DNA of 64,000 nucleotides from Flavobacterium cheongpyeongense. Lineage in GTDB: Bacteria; Bacteroidota; Bacteroidia; Flavobacteriales; Flavobacteriaceae. The stretch covers positions 1 through 64,000 of the forward strand of contig NZ_QJHK01000021.1 in NCBI RefSeq assembly GCF_003202435.1, read 5' to 3'. A program made the position numbers and the translations under genes. Under the pieces are notes generated by a model. The model was not told the origin of the DNA. It ran no database searches and saw only the letters and a program-made list of their open reading frames with translations. This document shows, in pieces, positions 10,901-18,628 of the stretch (positions within the stretch are counted from its first letter, which is position 1; each line of letters opens with the position of its first letter).

Positions 10901-12001
10901 CTTAACTTTTTCAGCCGCTGCTAATCTTGCCTGTAATGCTTCTGCATCTGCTTTTGCTTTTGCATCAGCAGCTAATTTTGCTTTTGTTGCACCATCGACT
11001 CTCGTAATTGGAGTAGTTGATTTTTTTGCAATTACTTGTTTTGGTTTAGAAGTATCTACTAGAGAACCTTCTTCATCGTCTCCATAATAGTAATTTGTAT
11101 TTTTAAACTTATAAGCAATGACAAACTCATGGGAGGAGCCCAGATTTGTAAAATTTCCTAAACCCCTTTCATAGTTATATTCTATAGCGATATTAGATGT
11201 AATGTTAAGTCCTAAACCTGCTGAAACTCCATGTAAAGTATTATAACCCGCCTGCGCCCAAATTCCTTGTGGAATAGTAAGCATTGCAAGTCCTGAAATT
11301 ATAGTATTATCCTTTTTAATTTCTGTTTTCACAATACCGGAAAATCTACTTTGATCAAAAAAACCATAGGTATCAATATAACCTGTATACATAGCGTGTA
11401 ATTGAATCGCTTTTTCGGGATCTTCTTTTATCATTCCTGAAGCAAAATTATACAGAATCAAATTGTTCATAGATAATCCAAAATCAAGAAAGGCGGTTCC
11501 GTAATTAATACCCGGATTAACAGCAATTAAAGTATTTGAAGGGAAATCTCCTTCAATGCTGCTATCAGAAATTATTTTTCCTTTATTTAAGGCACTCTGA
11601 TAAGCACCCACGTTTAATCCAAAAGTTAAATTGCTGTCTTCCTGTAAAACAATATTATGGGCATAATTGAGAACTCCTCCAAAAACAGTCATTAAACCAT
11701 AATTTTGCTGAAATAAACCAACGGCGTAACCATCATTTTCTTTTAAACGACCTGAATAATTAAAGAGATAAGTATTTGGGGCGTCGTCAAATTGTACATA
11801 TTGGCGCTTATTATAAAAACTGATCATTGGGTTTTGCTCACGCACAAAACTAAATGTTGGGTTGATTAAATATCTATTAAACTTTAATGAATTTCGGACA
11901 GGTAATGAAAACGAAACAACTCCATTCTCATTTGTATCCTGAGAATAGAGTAATTGTGATGTACCGTGTAATAAAGTTAAGAATAGTAAAAATTTCTTCA
12001 T
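7934..12001 (-). CDS. sprD: SprD-like gliding protein: PorP/SprF domain fused to a long alanine-rich repeat
   Basis: This is a 1355-residue protein. A signal peptide (MKKFLLFLTLLHGTSQLLYSQ) leads a PorP/SprF-type outer-membrane beta-barrel of about 280 residues (LINPTFSFVREQNPMISFYNK, later FKNTNYYYGDD). Residues about 335-520 are degenerate Ala/Lys/Glu repeats, and residues about 520-1055 are about 31 near-perfect 17-residue copies of LAAEAKAKADAEALQAK. A further coiled coil follows, then a SPOR-like end (YYLIIAVHNSVEKRDEF ... SRMVIVKVEN) at about 1275-1355. PorP/SprF proteins act with T9SS in secretion or surface attachment of partner adhesins. The gene starts one base after sprC ends and precedes the adhesin, matching the sprC-sprD-sprB order known from F. 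johnsoniae. The symbol is assigned from order and domain plan; a generic PorP/SprF annotation would also be acceptable. Confidence 0.75.
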   Translation of the reverse strand: MKKFLLFLTLLHGTSQLLYSQDTNENGVVSFSLPVRNSLKFNRYLINPTFSFVREQNPMISFYNKRQYVQFDDAPNTYLFNYSGRLKENDGYAVGLFQQNYGLMTVFGGVLNYAHNIVLQEDSNLTFGLNVGAYQSALNKGKIISDSSIEGDFPSNTLIAVNPGINYGTAFLDFGLSMNNLILYNFASGMIKEDPEKAIQLHAMYTGYIDTYGFFDQSRFSGIVKTEIKKDNTIISGLAMLTIPQGIWAQAGYNTLHGVSAGLGLNITSNIAIEYNYERGLGNFTNLGSSHEFVIAYKFKNTNYYYGDDEEGSLVDTSKPKQVIAKKSTTPITRVDGATKAKLAADAKAKADAEALQARLAAAEKVKADAEAAAKAKLEAEKAKADAEALKMQLAADAKVKADAEATKAKLLAEARAKADAEEAKRKAEAKAKTEAADLESIIAADAKAKADSDALQARLAAEAKAKAAAEAKTKAAKDAAIKAKAAADAKARTAALAAEKERLAAEAKVKADAEERQARIAAEAKAKADAEALQAKLAAEAKAKADAEVLKIKLAAEAKAKADAEALQAKLAAETKAKADAEALQAKLAAEAKVKADAEALKIKLAAEAKAKADAEALQVKLAAEAKAKADAEALKIKLAAEAKAKADAEALQVKLAAEAKAKADAEALQAKLVADAKAKADAEALQAKLAAEAKAKADAEALQAKLAAEAKAKADAEALKIKLAAEAKAKADAEALQAKLAAEAKAKADAEALQAKLAAEAKAKADAEALKIKLAAEAKAKADAEALQAKLAAEAKAKADAEALQAKLAAEAKAKADAEALQAKLAAEAKAKADAEALQAKLAAEAKAKADAEALQAKLAAEAKAKADAEALQAKLAAEAKAKADAEALQAKLAAEAKAKADAEALQAKLAAEAKAKADAEALQAKLAAEAKAKADAEALQAKLAAEAKAKADAEALQAKLAAEAKAKSDAEALKIKLAAEAKAKADAEALQAKLAAEAKAKADAEALQAKLAAEAKAKADAEALQAKLAAEAKAKADAEALQAKLAAEAKAKADADALAAANQKDETAKELDNLTQLVENSGKAQTDLIAQFNVTVANKQKDLNDMKEENDLSEKGIYKEPKPFKSVSAENAQIESLKIQIADANRTQKDAITNLTNLYNERLKKVPNKNDALNRAYLEKINQLKAAQLKAEQENIALIANLERIKTETEIERKRRIKRAAYENDEGRYAQDLAALKRIKETTKLSSTPLTESDFDFGEDQSNMQIIKNIKNSDSGYYLIIAVHNSVEKRDEFLTKAVAAGLSDVNFFYNVTTSKYYIYYEKHEDLSGATNALESKGSKPYNSRMVIVKVEN
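8830..10440 (-). repeat. About 31 tandem 51-bp repeats in sprD
   Basis: The 51-bp unit encodes the 17-residue motif LAAEAKAKADAEALQAK. A KIKL-for-QAKL variant recurs about seven times and QVKL twice. Units differ mainly at synonymous sites (GCATCAGCT versus GCATCGGCT, TTAGCT versus TTGGCT on the plus strand). The protein motif is therefore more conserved than the DNA. In-frame loss or gain of units by recombination is plausible. Older, degenerate units continue to about 10990. Confidence 0.9.
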
Positions 12002-12002
12002 A

Positions 12003-13484
12003 TTATTTCAGCACTGTTATTGATCCTTTTTTTTCACCTGCATCGCCTTTAATAACATAGTAATATACCGGATTTACATTTTTAATATCTAATCCTGTCT
12101 GAGGCCAGTCACCCTGATAATTGACAACATCCAGAACTTTTTCGCCATTAGAACTGATAATTATGACTTTTGTGTTTTCGTTTTTATATTCTTCAGGAAT
12201 ATTCCAATAGGGAACCGAATTATTACCACTCAATTTAATAATATTTGGAATAACTAACGACGGACTCAGATCTCCTATAACCTTAAAACTAAATTCTTTT
12301 GTAGAAATACATCCGCCTGACTGAGAAATCTTTACTCTGTAATTTCCTCCAAAAGAAACTAAATAAGTATCAGTAGTAGCTCCTGCAATTGCATTACCAT
12401 TCAAAAACCACTCGTAAGTTGGACTTGCAGCATCATCAGTTACAGTTACACTGCGGGTTTCACCTTCTTCAAGTTTAAATCCTTCATTTACATCAACATC
12501 AATACTTGCATCAAAACTATTGCTTAGCAGGTTGATACTTCCAGATGCTGTACAACCTCCAAAATTAACATCCACAGTATAAAGACCAGCTTCACTGGTT
12601 GCATAAGTACGGGTTGTTACACCACTAATTACTACGTTATCTTTTTTCCATACATAGCTGTTTCCAGAAGTTGCCGTTAAAACTGTATTACCTCCATTAG
12701 CACAAAAAGGGTTTCCTAAACTTGAAGTGATAGTAGTTGTAGATCCTGAACCTGATATGCTCGTTACATTCACACGATTTGAACTGAAATTATTATCAGA
12801 GCATGGACCATAATCAATTTTTGCATAGTAAAGGCCAGGAGTATTTACAGCTAAACTGGCTGCGTTTTGCCCTGAAATAAGAACATCATCTTTATACCAG
12901 AGGTATTTTAAATTTGGATAGTTTATTGGGGAAGACTCTTTAATCGAAGGAGTGGGATTGTCAATAGAAAGAGTTAGACTTCCGCCACTGCAAAAAGCTG
13001 CATTAGGACCTTGATTATTGATAGAAAAAGGGTCTACGTAATTTTCATAATAAACCGAAAAAGTGTCTTTATTAAGTAAATTTTTAATTCTTTGACTATT
13101 AACATTTTTATTACTCCTTATTCTTATACTATAAGTATCTGAACCTTTCAAATCTACAGGAACAGCGAACTTTATTTTTTTTTGTGTAGAAGAAATATCT
13201 GTAACTTCTAAATTTGTTGCTAAAATTGGTGTTGTTAAAAAATTACCATTCTCATCTGATAACTCAACAGCAAAAGTTACATCAGCTGGAAAATTGTTGT
13301 ATGTAAATGTTACATAATACTCATTAAAGGGGCTGCCGTTTACAATGGCCCCTGCGCAAATATTAACAAAATCAAACTTACTGGCTGAAATTGTTGTTTG
13401 GGCATTAGACTGGTAAACGGTAAAGAAAAATACTCCTAAAAAAAGTAATGATTTTATCAGAGAAAGAGTAGTTCTTTTCATCAT
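12003..13484 (-). CDS. sprC: SprC-like secreted protein with degenerate type B T9SS C-terminal domain
   Basis: This 493-residue protein begins MMKRTTLSLIKSLLFLG with a signal peptide ending at about QSNAQ. The middle holds Ig/PKD-like modules with repeated phrases such as FCSGGSLTLS, FCANGGNTVLTATSG and YTVDVNFGGC. The C-terminus (LVIPNIIKLSG ... YWNIPEEY ... VIIISSNGEKVLDV ... YYYVIKGD ... GSITVLK) resembles the gliding-motility-associated type B T9SS C-terminal domain but lacks the usual TPNGDG block. Its ATG overlaps the TGA of the preceding gene (ATGA), implying coupled translation, and sprD starts one base after its stop. It is probably a T9SS-exported partner of the SprD/SprB surface complex. 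Confidence 0.75.
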   Translation of the reverse strand: MMKRTTLSLIKSLLFLGVFFFTVYQSNAQTTISASKFDFVNICAGAIVNGSPFNEYYVTFTYNNFPADVTFAVELSDENGNFLTTPILATNLEVTDISSTQKKIKFAVPVDLKGSDTYSIRIRSNKNVNSQRIKNLLNKDTFSVYYENYVDPFSINNQGPNAAFCSGGSLTLSIDNPTPSIKESSPINYPNLKYLWYKDDVLISGQNAASLAVNTPGLYYAKIDYGPCSDNNFSSNRVNVTSISGSGSTTTITSSLGNPFCANGGNTVLTATSGNSYVWKKDNVVISGVTTRTYATSEAGLYTVDVNFGGCTASGSINLLSNSFDASIDVDVNEGFKLEEGETRSVTVTDDAASPTYEWFLNGNAIAGATTDTYLVSFGGNYRVKISQSGGCISTKEFSFKVIGDLSPSLVIPNIIKLSGNNSVPYWNIPEEYKNENTKVIIISSNGEKVLDVVNYQGDWPQTGLDIKNVNPVYYYVIKGDAGEKKGSITVLK

Positions 13485-13903
13485 ATAGTACGAATTCTTG
13501 CTAAGTCTATATCTTCAAAAAACAAAATATCTATAAAGGTTTCAGAAAAATCATATTTATAATTTTCAATAATATCTTTTGCAAGTACTGAATACGTAGC
13601 GATATTTTTTGATTGATTTTTAGAAGTGATATCTGTATTTCCTTCATCAGTTCCTACAGCTTCTACAGCAAAGCTATCCTTGGGGATGGATAGCTCCACT
13701 ATAAACTGTTTAGAAAATTCTAAATTAATTACAGGTGTAATTATTGCCGTTGCTTGGTTTTGATTTTTTAACGATTCAGCTTCACCAATAACCCAATTAG
13801 AATTTATATTTTTTTCTATTTTGCTTTGGGAATATAAGCTTAATGTTAAAGGAGAAACCAAAAATACTGTATATATAAAATAATTTTTAATACTTGGTGC
13901 CAT
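13481..13903 (-). CDS. Small exported protein of the spr operon, function unknown
   Basis: This 140-residue protein has an N-terminal hydrophobic segment (FIYTVFLVSPLTLSLYSQ) typical of a signal peptide. The rest is a short beta-rich stretch (AIITPVINLEFSKQFIVELSIPKDSFAVEAVG) with no motif I recognise. It precedes sprC with a 4-base ATGA overlap and follows the beta-helix gene by about 100 bp, so it is almost certainly co-transcribed with the gliding genes. No lipoprotein cysteine is present. Confidence 0.7.
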   Translation of the reverse strand: MAPSIKNYFIYTVFLVSPLTLSLYSQSKIEKNINSNWVIGEAESLKNQNQATAIITPVINLEFSKQFIVELSIPKDSFAVEAVGTDEGNTDITSKNQSKNIATYSVLAKDIIENYKYDFSETFIDILFFEDIDLARIRTI

Positions 13904-14005
13904 ATTCTTTTTGATCTTTATTTGGGTCCTGTTTTAAGACGTATACATAAATTGTCTGGGACTTAATTAATAAAATTTACGTTTTGAAATAAAAATCTAA
14001 ATCTA

Positions 14006-15298
14006 TTATCTATTACCACTTGAAGCAGTGATTTTTCCTAATTGAAGTCTGAAATCTGGTTTTTTTGGATTAAAAATATCTATAAAAGTTTCTTTATTGT
14101 CACTTTGAGAGTACACGTTAAAAAATACACTATTACCGTACCAGCTCTCTAGATCTTCATTATTAGAATTGAATTCTGTAAAGATATTTCCTTTACATAA
14201 GTTGAAAAACATTTCTTCAAATTTAATTTTTTTAAGATTGGCATCGTTAATTTCTGTTTTACTATCTAATAAAACTGCAGGATTAAAACCTGAAATTACG
14301 CTACGTTTTATTTCAAGAGAAGCATTTTCAGCAATATAAACAGCTTCTTTTACCAAACCTGACTGAATATCAGCATTTATATTTTCACTGTCATTAAGCA
14401 TCGTAATATTTGAAGCTATGACTAAAGTTTGCTTTTTAGTAAAATCTGTTTCACTTTTTTTCTCATATGAAGCAACCTCGAAACAACGAGATCCGTCTTT
14501 ATTACTTGATAAATAAGAAGATCTTACTGCAAGAGAATTGTGTAGACGAAATTGTACTCCCTGAGTAAATTTGTAATCGTCATTAATGGATTTATAAGAA
14601 ACTAATTTGGTTGCACTTAGGTCTCCTCCAAAAAATCCGAATGAATCTCCTGCAGAATAACTAACCATAATGTTTTCTAGAATTGTTTTGTTTCCAACAC
14701 CCGCTAGTGTCAGACCGTTGAAAGTACCTAAACCTTTTACTTTTTTACCAGCAAATTCGATTCTCACATATCTCAAAATCCCTGAATTTCCAGCAGGATT
14801 ATCGCCACCATAATTAGTACGAGAAGGATCAAGATCTAAATTATAAGATCCTACATTTCCAAATTTATTAATTGGAGCATCACCAAGTATTACAATTCCT
14901 CCCCAGTCACCAGCTTTTTTCTGACTTCTGTTTGAAGTAAATACGATAGGATCTGTCTCCAAACCGTCTGCTATAATGGATGCACCTTTTGTGACTACCA
15001 ATGTTCCTTTTGTCTCGAAATCACCTATGATTAATGTTCCCGGTTCAATTGTTAAAACGGCGTTATTAGTTACATAAACATTTCCCTGCAAAACATAAAC
15101 ATTTTTTTTAAGCAATTTTGTGTTAGTTGAGATGTTTCCAGCTAAAATTTGGTTGGCTTCACCATATTCAACTTTGTTAGGCTTAAATTCGGTCCAGTTG
15201 TTCAACCAATTGTTGTAGCCCATAATTCCTTTTTCTTGCTGAGCACTCATACTTGCAACTGTCAAAAAAACGCAGATTATTTGAGTAAATTTTTTCAT
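14006..15298 (-). CDS. Exported beta-helix-like protein at the head of the spr gene cluster
   Basis: This is a 430-residue protein with a clear signal peptide (MKKFTQIICVFLTVASMSAQ). Residues about 65-260 read as right-handed parallel beta-helix rungs (VYVTNNAVLTIEPGTLIIGD, GTLVVTKGASIIADG, WGGIVILGDAP, YVRIEFAGKKVKGLGTFNGLTLAGVG). This 'place-holder, cost-of-entry' style of sequence is common in Bacteroidetes surface proteins of unknown role. No catalytic residues are evident and no T9SS domain is visible at the C-terminus. The start codon is preceded, five bases upstream, by an uninterrupted C8 tract. It is followed by the 140-aa gene, sprC, sprD and sprB, suggesting a role in gliding or adhesin assembly. 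Confidence 0.7.
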   Translation of the reverse strand: MKKFTQIICVFLTVASMSAQQEKGIMGYNNWLNNWTEFKPNKVEYGEANQILAGNISTNTKLLKKNVYVLQGNVYVTNNAVLTIEPGTLIIGDFETKGTLVVTKGASIIADGLETDPIVFTSNRSQKKAGDWGGIVILGDAPINKFGNVGSYNLDLDPSRTNYGGDNPAGNSGILRYVRIEFAGKKVKGLGTFNGLTLAGVGNKTILENIMVSYSAGDSFGFFGGDLSATKLVSYKSINDDYKFTQGVQFRLHNSLAVRSSYLSSNKDGSRCFEVASYEKKSETDFTKKQTLVIASNITMLNDSENINADIQSGLVKEAVYIAENASLEIKRSVISGFNPAVLLDSKTEINDANLKKIKFEEMFFNLCKGNIFTEFNSNNEDLESWYGNSVFFNVYSQSDNKETFIDIFNPKKPDFRLQLGKITASSGNR

Positions 15299-15303
15299 GA
15301 TAA

Positions 15304-15311
15304 GGGGGGGG
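15304..15311 (-). promoter_or_regulatory. C8 homopolymer immediately upstream of a start codon
   Basis: Eight consecutive C on the coding (minus) strand end five bases before the ATG at 15298. Long G/C homopolymers are rare in this AT-rich DNA. The tract occupies the ribosome-loading region, where length changes could alter expression of the beta-helix gene and of genes translated after it. Confidence 0.5.
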
Positions 15312-15407
15312 TATTACGGTTAATAATAAATTTGGGATGCGTAAATTATAAAAACTCATCTCGTGTTTCCAAAAAATTAGGATACATCGAAAACGAGTTG
15401 TGTTAAC

Positions 15408-15466
15408 ACCCTTTTTAAAAAATTTAAAATGAAATTTAATCCATAAATAAACGTTTTAAAAAGGGT
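15408..15466 (-). terminator. Long-loop inverted repeat between the first two genes of the spr cluster
   Basis: The 13-bp arms ACCCTTTTTAAAA (15408-15420) and its complement (15454-15466) are separated by 33 bases. They lie between the 150-aa gene and the beta-helix gene. The core CCTTTTTAA resembles the sprD/sprB hairpin at 7890. It could be a partial terminator or a processing site; the long loop makes strong termination uncertain. Confidence 0.4.
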
Positions 15467-15484
15467 ACTAAAATATTCCAAAAA

Positions 15485-15937
15485 TTACATTTCGTTCAAT
15501 TCGTTGAATTCATGTAAAGATTTCAAAGTTCCTTCGTAAAATAAAATTGCTGCTATTAAATTTGCTTTATCAGAATAAGGCATCATTTTTCTTTGAAAAT
15601 CTACAGTAGTATCTAAAAAAGTACTAGTTCCTAAAGCCTGATTTTCTAAAGATTTCTTATGCTCACTATCGTCCGGTATGCCTAAATCTGCCATTGTAAC
15701 TCCGGGCTTGGTAACCAGAGCAATGTACGGGAGTGTTTTTACAAGCACCTTAATACGTTCAATATATAACTCTAATAATTCTCCTTTTTGCATTCCACTC
15801 AATTCTTTTTGATCGTGATATTTACGAATAAGAGCTGTAGTACTAATGATACTGCGAGGAGCATTTTTAGCCTGGGCAGATATAGCCCCTGTAGTCAATA
15901 AAAAAAATACACTAAAAAAAATAATTTTCCCTTTCAT
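15485..15937 (-). CDS. Small exported helical protein upstream of the spr operon
   Basis: This 150-residue protein has a signal peptide (MKGKIIFFSVFFLLTTGAISAQA). The mature part is mostly helical (LIRKYHDQKELSGMQKGELLELYIERIKVLVKTLPYIAL). I do not recognise the family. It is the first of six consecutive minus-strand genes running into sprB. The gap to the next gene (186 bp) holds an inverted repeat, so co-transcription is likely but not certain. A TATTTTTG promoter element lies 35 bp upstream. Confidence 0.7.
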   Translation of the reverse strand: MKGKIIFFSVFFLLTTGAISAQAKNAPRSIISTTALIRKYHDQKELSGMQKGELLELYIERIKVLVKTLPYIALVTKPGVTMADLGIPDDSEHKKSLENQALGTSTFLDTTVDFQRKMMPYSDKANLIAAILFYEGTLKSLHEFNELNEM

Positions 15938-15971
15938 AGATTCTTATTAAAAAGTTTGTTTTTGATGAAAA

Positions 15972-15979
15972 CAAAAATA
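15972..15979 (-). promoter_or_regulatory. TAnnTTTG promoter element for the spr gene cluster
   Basis: The minus strand reads TATTTTTG, matching the Bacteroidetes -7 element, 35 bp before the ATG at 15937. No good TTTG -33 element is seen at the expected distance, so the assignment is tentative. Confidence 0.4.
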
Positions 15980-16353
15980 TATAAATTAACTTAATCTGCA
16001 ACTTTAATATTTTTTTTTTTAAAAAATATACTTAAAAAAAACTTAAAATTATTTTTATATACCAGTAAAATATGGGCTTAACACGTGTCAATTCTATTTC
16101 ATGAAAGTATGTTTTCTGTAAGATTTTATCTAAAATTAAATAAAAAAGTATATTGAACTTGTCAATTATAATCAAAAAAAAAGTTCATTTTTGCATAATA
16201 TTCAAAAAACTATTAACAAAAAATTCTTAATATCTCCTCGAAATAATATCACTATTAACAAAACTTAGCAGAATATAAATTAACATGTTATGTTAAAAAC
16301 CGACTCATCTATAAAAATGAAATCAAGAAATTTAAAGTTTGATTTATATTTTT

Positions 16354-16382
16354 TTTGACTCTCTCATTTTCTTATATCTTTG
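16354..16382 (+). promoter_or_regulatory. Promoter of holB (TTTG-N17-TATCTTTG)
   Basis: TTTG (16354-16357) and TATCTTTG (16375-16382) are spaced by 17 bp, a full match to the Bacteroidetes -33/-7 consensus. The ATG follows only four bases after the -7 element, so the transcript probably starts at or next to the start codon. Confidence 0.75.
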
Positions 16383-16386
16383 TTCT

Positions 16387-17535
16387 ATGCAATTTTCAGA
16401 AATTTTAGGTCAGGACTATATCAAAAGTCACTTAATTAAAAGTGCTTCTTTAGGAAGAATTCCACATGCACAATTATTTGTTGGGCCAGAAGGAAGTGGC
16501 ACATTATCAACTGCTATTGCCTATGCACAATACATTTTATGCAATAATACAGGTGATGAAAATGCAAACGGAAATGATTCCTGTAATCTGAAATTTCAGA
16601 ATATTTCACATCCGGATTTACATTTTATTTATCCTACTGTAACAACAGAAGATGTAAAAACAAAACCAAAAAGTTTAGATTTTATTCAGGACTGGCGAAC
16701 ATTTATTCAGGAAATGCCTTACGGAGGTTTGTTTGACTGGTATAAAATTTTGGGTGTACAGAACAAACAGGGTGAAATTCGCGTTGAAGATGCTCAGGAA
16801 GTTTTAAAATCCCTTTCACTAAAATCATACGAAGGCGGCTATAAAATAATGATTATCTGGATGGCTGATAAAATGAATATTGCTGCCTCTAATAAATTAT
16901 TGAAACTTTTAGAAGAGCCATCAGATAAAACCATTTTTATCCTGATTTCAGAAAATGAAGAAGATATTATTCAAACTATCCGGTCCCGCTGTCAAGTAAT
17001 TCATTTTAACGGAATTCCAGAAAAAGTAATTGCCGAAGCTCTTATTTTACAAGAAAAAACAGATCAAAATCTGGCCAAAAAAATCGCTCATCAGGCTCAG
17101 GGAAATTTTAATAAAGCACTGCATTTGTTAAAAGAAGACGATTCAGAATATCCTTTCGAACAATGGTTTGTCAATTGGGTTCGTGCCGCATTTAGAGCAA
17201 AAGGAAATGCTGCAGCTATTCAGGATTTAATTTCATGGAGTGAAGAAATTGCTGCTCTTGGACGTGAAAGCCAGAAAAAATTTATTCAATTTTGCATCGA
17301 AATGTTCAGACAGGCACTTTTGCTTAATTATGAAGCTGCGAATCTGGTTTATATCGAACCTAAAGTTGACAAATTTAAGTTAGAAAATTTTGCCCCTTTC
17401 GTCAACGGAAACAATATTCATGAAATTTTCAAAGAACTTTCAGATGCCATGTATCATATTGAAAGGAACGGAAATGCAAAAATAATCTTAACAGATTTAT
17501 CTATAAAACTTACTCGATTAATTCATAAAAAATAG
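16387..17535 (+). CDS. holB: DNA polymerase III delta' subunit (clamp loader)
   Basis: This 382-residue protein (from MQFSEILGQDYIKSHL) belongs to the AAA+ clamp-loader family. The Walker A position reads GPEGSGT, lacking the usual Lys, as expected for delta' subunits that do not hydrolyse ATP. The SRC arginine-finger motif is present (TIRSRCQVIHF), as is LLKLLEEPSDKTIFIL. I chose ATG 16387 over an in-frame ATG at 16339, because the latter would lie upstream of the promoter and add a non-conserved hydrophobic tail. It is followed at 6 bp by a DoxX-like gene and then a thioesterase. Confidence 0.88.
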   Translation: MQFSEILGQDYIKSHLIKSASLGRIPHAQLFVGPEGSGTLSTAIAYAQYILCNNTGDENANGNDSCNLKFQNISHPDLHFIYPTVTTEDVKTKPKSLDFIQDWRTFIQEMPYGGLFDWYKILGVQNKQGEIRVEDAQEVLKSLSLKSYEGGYKIMIIWMADKMNIAASNKLLKLLEEPSDKTIFILISENEEDIIQTIRSRCQVIHFNGIPEKVIAEALILQEKTDQNLAKKIAHQAQGNFNKALHLLKEDDSEYPFEQWFVNWVRAAFRAKGNAAAIQDLISWSEEIAALGRESQKKFIQFCIEMFRQALLLNYEAANLVYIEPKVDKFKLENFAPFVNGNNIHEIFKELSDAMYHIERNGNAKIILTDLSIKLTRLIHKK

Positions 17536-17541
17536 TTTTCA

Positions 17542-17925
17542 ATGAATAATGTTGCCTCTATTTTACTGCTGGCTTTTTTAGCCTTAACCTTTTTACAGTC
17601 AGGTTATGAAAAAATTTTTTACTGGAAAGAAAATGTTGCCTGGCTTAAGGAACATTTTTCAAAAACAATTCTAAAAAACCTGGTTCCTCCTGCACTTCTA
17701 CATCTTTTGATTGTAGAACTAATCTCCGGAATTTTGTGCGTTGTGGGCGCTATTCAATTAGTGACAAATAGTGGTCGTGAATTTGGTTTTTATGGTGCTG
17801 TTTTTTCGTGTATTTGTCTGTTAATGATGCTTTTCGGACAACGTTTAGCCAAAGATTACGATGGTGCAAGAACCATTGTTATCTATTTTATACCTGCTGT
17901 CATGGCTGTTTTTTGGCTAAATTAA
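17542..17925 (+). CDS. DoxX-like inner-membrane protein
   Basis: This 127-residue protein has four predicted membrane segments: ILLLAFLALTFLQSGYEKI, LLHLLIVELISGILCVVGAI, FGFYGAVFSCICLLMMLF and TIVIYFIPAVMAVFWL. The first helix followed by SGYEKIFYW is typical of DoxX/DoxD-related proteins in Bacteroidetes. The biochemical role is not known. It starts 6 bp after holB and ends 30 bp before the thioesterase gene, so the three are likely one transcript. Confidence 0.75.
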   Translation: MNNVASILLLAFLALTFLQSGYEKIFYWKENVAWLKEHFSKTILKNLVPPALLHLLIVELISGILCVVGAIQLVTNSGREFGFYGAVFSCICLLMMLFGQRLAKDYDGARTIVIYFIPAVMAVFWLN

Positions 17926-17955
17926 ATTTGCAATTATTTAAATTATTTAAAAAAA

Positions 17956-18465
17956 ATGAATTCTAAACATCCAGAAGAATCTCTGACAATATTAACCGAT
18001 TTAGTTTTACCGAGCGAAACAAATCCTTTAAATAATCTTTTTGGCGGTGAGTTGTTAGCCCGTATGGATCGTGCTGCCAGTATAGCTGCCCGAAGACACT
18101 CACGACGGATTGTAGTTACAGCTTCTGTTAACCACGTTGCTTTTAACAGAGCCATTTCGCTGGGGAGCGTTGTTACTGTCGAAGCAAAAGTTTCAAGATC
18201 TTTTAAAAGTTCAATGGAAGTTTTTATTGATGTCTGGGTAGAAGACCGCGAATCCGGAAACAGAACCAAAGCCAATGAAGCTATTTACACTTTTGTTGCT
18301 GTTGACGATACCGGAAGACCTGTAGAAGTTCCTCCAATTGTTCCGCAAACAGACCTGGAAATACAAAGATTTGATGCTGCTTTGCGTCGTAAACAATTGA
18401 GCTTACTACTTGCAGGTAAAATAAAACCATCTGATGCCACAGAATTAAAAGCTTTATTTTTATAG
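17956..18465 (+). CDS. Acyl-CoA thioesterase, hotdog fold (YciA/BFIT type)
   Basis: This is a 169-residue hotdog-fold thioesterase that hydrolyses acyl-CoA to free acid and CoA. The family signature is clear: NPLNNLFGGELLARMDRAASIAA (active-site region with the LFGG and Asp), HVAFNRAISLGSVVTVEAKV, and TKANEAIYTFVAVD. Length is normal for single-domain YciA-like enzymes. It is the last gene of the holB-doxX-thioesterase run and ends just before the dyad motifs upstream of recA. Confidence 0.87.
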   Translation: MNSKHPEESLTILTDLVLPSETNPLNNLFGGELLARMDRAASIAARRHSRRIVVTASVNHVAFNRAISLGSVVTVEAKVSRSFKSSMEVFIDVWVEDRESGNRTKANEAIYTFVAVDDTGRPVEVPPIVPQTDLEIQRFDAALRRKQLSLLLAGKIKPSDATELKALFL

Positions 18466-18471
18466 CATAAA

Positions 18472-18490
18472 TTGTCACAATTTGTAACAA
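18472..18490. promoter_or_regulatory. Two TTGTNACAA dyads, candidate operator upstream of recA
   Basis: TTGTCACAA (18472-18480) and TTGTAACAA (18482-18490) are two 9-bp dyads whose centres are 10 bp apart, one helical turn. They lie 138 bp before the recA ATG and just after the thioesterase stop. Such phasing is typical of co-operative dimer binding. The regulator is unknown. Confidence 0.4.
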
Positions 18491-18628
18491 TTGGAAATAA
18501 TAATCTTGAAAAAAAAGAAGTATTTTTACAATTTACAAGCCTTTAGAAACCTAATCATGAAGTTATAATTTCCTGATTTACTTTGAGAAGAAAAAATTTT
18601 AATAATTTATATGAAAGAAAAAGAAAAG

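Larger units (their letters stand above)
15938..16386. other. 449-bp AT-rich divergent intergenic region
   Basis: The region separates the leftward spr cluster from the rightward holB gene. It contains a T11-A6 run at about 16010-16026 and two copies of CTATTAACAAAA (about 16209 and 16252). A promoter element lies at each end (TATTTTTG on minus, TATCTTTG on plus). No coding sequence or structured RNA is apparent. Confidence 0.6.

Noticed and set aside
8838..11087. 749-codon open frame on the plus strand, antisense to sprD
   Set aside because: It is the mirror of the 51-bp repeats: the GC-biased codons leave no stops on the opposite strand. The translated ALASAANFACKASA pattern has no signal peptide or family.
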